A DNA stretch of 5,132 nt from positions 1-5,132 of the forward strand of contig DASRMS010000228.1 of assembly GCA_035647835.1 (NCBI GenBank), read 5' to 3'. Source of the stretch: UBA9865 sp035647835 (GTDB lineage Bacteria; Bacillota; Dethiobacteria; Dethiobacterales; Dethiobacteraceae). A model generated the notes under the pieces. It ran no database searches and was not told the DNA's origin. It saw nothing but the letters and a program-made list of their open reading frames with translations. Each line of letters begins with the position of its first letter. Within the stretch, counting starts at the first letter, position 1. The position numbers and the translations under genes are program-made. This document shows, piece after piece, positions 4,940 through 5,132 of this stretch.

Positions 4940-4950
4940 GCTTTTCAACA
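4940..4950 (+). promoter_or_regulatory. Second, boxA-like site
   Basis: GCTTTTCAACA matches the E. coli boxA core GCTCTTTAACA at 9 of 11 positions. It follows unit B at a similar distance (about 30 nt after the unit, against 50 nt for the first), which suggests that a hairpin-plus-boxA module was duplicated. It may be decayed or functional. Confidence 0.4.
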
Positions 4951-5069
4951 GTCAATACATTACGCTTCATCAAGGCAGTGCTACTAGTGCTGAACCGGAT
5001 GAGCAACTTTGGTTTCAAATAAGAGCCAAGAACAATCTGTAAACGGGAAGCTTAATCGCTTTTCACTAT

Positions 5070-5132
5070 ATTACGGAGAGTTTGATCCTGGCTCAGGACG
5101 AACGCTGGCGGCGTGCTTAACACATGCAAGTC
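5070..5132 (+). rRNA. rrs: 16S ribosomal RNA, 5' end (partial)
   Basis: AGAGTTTGATCCTGGCTCAG (5077-5096), followed by GACGAACGCTGGCGGCGTGC and AACACATGCAAGTC, is the universal 16S start. The mature 5' end is placed at 5070 by aligning AGAGTTTGATC with E. coli position 8. GCGTGCTTAACACATGC is typical of many Firmicutes, including Negativicutes. The gene runs off the window. Confidence 0.97.

Larger units (their letters stand above)
4610..5069 (+). other. Long pre-16S leader of the downstream rRNA operon
   Basis: About 460 nt between the last promoter and the 16S 5' end contain no credible protein gene or tRNA. The stretch holds two diverged copies of a hairpin unit (4652-4716 and 4844-4908), a clear boxA and a second boxA-like site. 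Further local inverted repeats occur, for example ATCGA/TCGAT at 4813-4827 and GAAGC/GCTTC near 4937-4968. It should be transcribed and removed during 16S maturation; the pairing partner for the RNase III stem lies beyond the window. Confidence 0.75.

Noticed and set aside
4541..5022. Overlapping open frames of 83-153 codons on both strands upstream of 16S
   Set aside because: They overlap the rRNA promoter, boxA and leader repeats; compositions are odd (Ser/Cys/Leu-rich) and no start has a convincing RBS.
1..5132. CRISPR array, integrase, toxin-antitoxin or defence genes
   Set aside because: There are no regularly spaced identical repeats, and none of the genes carries such domains; the + strand block between the rRNA operons holds one metabolic gene only.

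Overview
The window lies between two ribosomal RNA operons that point the same way. It opens in the last ~83 nt of a 23S rRNA gene followed by a complete 5S gene, and closes in the first ~63 nt of a 16S gene, all on the + strand. The 16S start, the 5S sequence and the strong GGAGG-type ribosome binding sites indicate a low-to-mid-GC Firmicute. My best guess is an anaerobe of the Negativicutes (Sporomusa/Pelosinus-like), from remembered rRNA sequences rather than a search. Because both ends stop inside rRNA, the window may be a whole contig broken at rRNA repeats.

Layout. 1-330: 23S tail, a spacer carrying a REP-type palindrome, 5S rRNA and its terminator. 331-635: non-coding, with a degenerate REP-like site, a composite repeat, a 19-nt copy of the 5S 3' end and a second terminator of the same family. 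636-857: an extended -10 promoter and a ~180-nt leader with several perfect inverted repeats that could fold as a three-way junction. 858-2330: a cytoplasmic FAD-dependent oxidoreductase of the FAD_oxidored type, substrate unknown. 2331-2534: another REP-type palindrome, a large hairpin related to the composite repeat, and a shared convergent terminator. 2535-4291 (- strand): a translationally coupled pair, a small YtrA-type GntR repressor followed by a multi-pass membrane protein with DUF5808-like and bacterial PH-like segments. The promoter of this pair has a perfect 9-3-9 palindrome over its -10 box, so it is probably autoregulated. 4346-5069: a near-palindrome, three candidate rRNA promoters and a long pre-16S leader with a diverged internal duplication, boxA and a boxA-like copy.

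The FAD gene and the gntR operon converge on one terminator, and the gntR operon diverges from the downstream rRNA promoters. Nothing links the oxidoreductase functionally to the gntR/membrane pair. The most unusual signals are non-coding: the structured leader of the oxidoreductase, the dispersed terminator module found three times (once forming the 3' end of a protein gene), the displaced copy of the 5S tail, the REP in the 23S-5S spacer and the duplicated rRNA leader.
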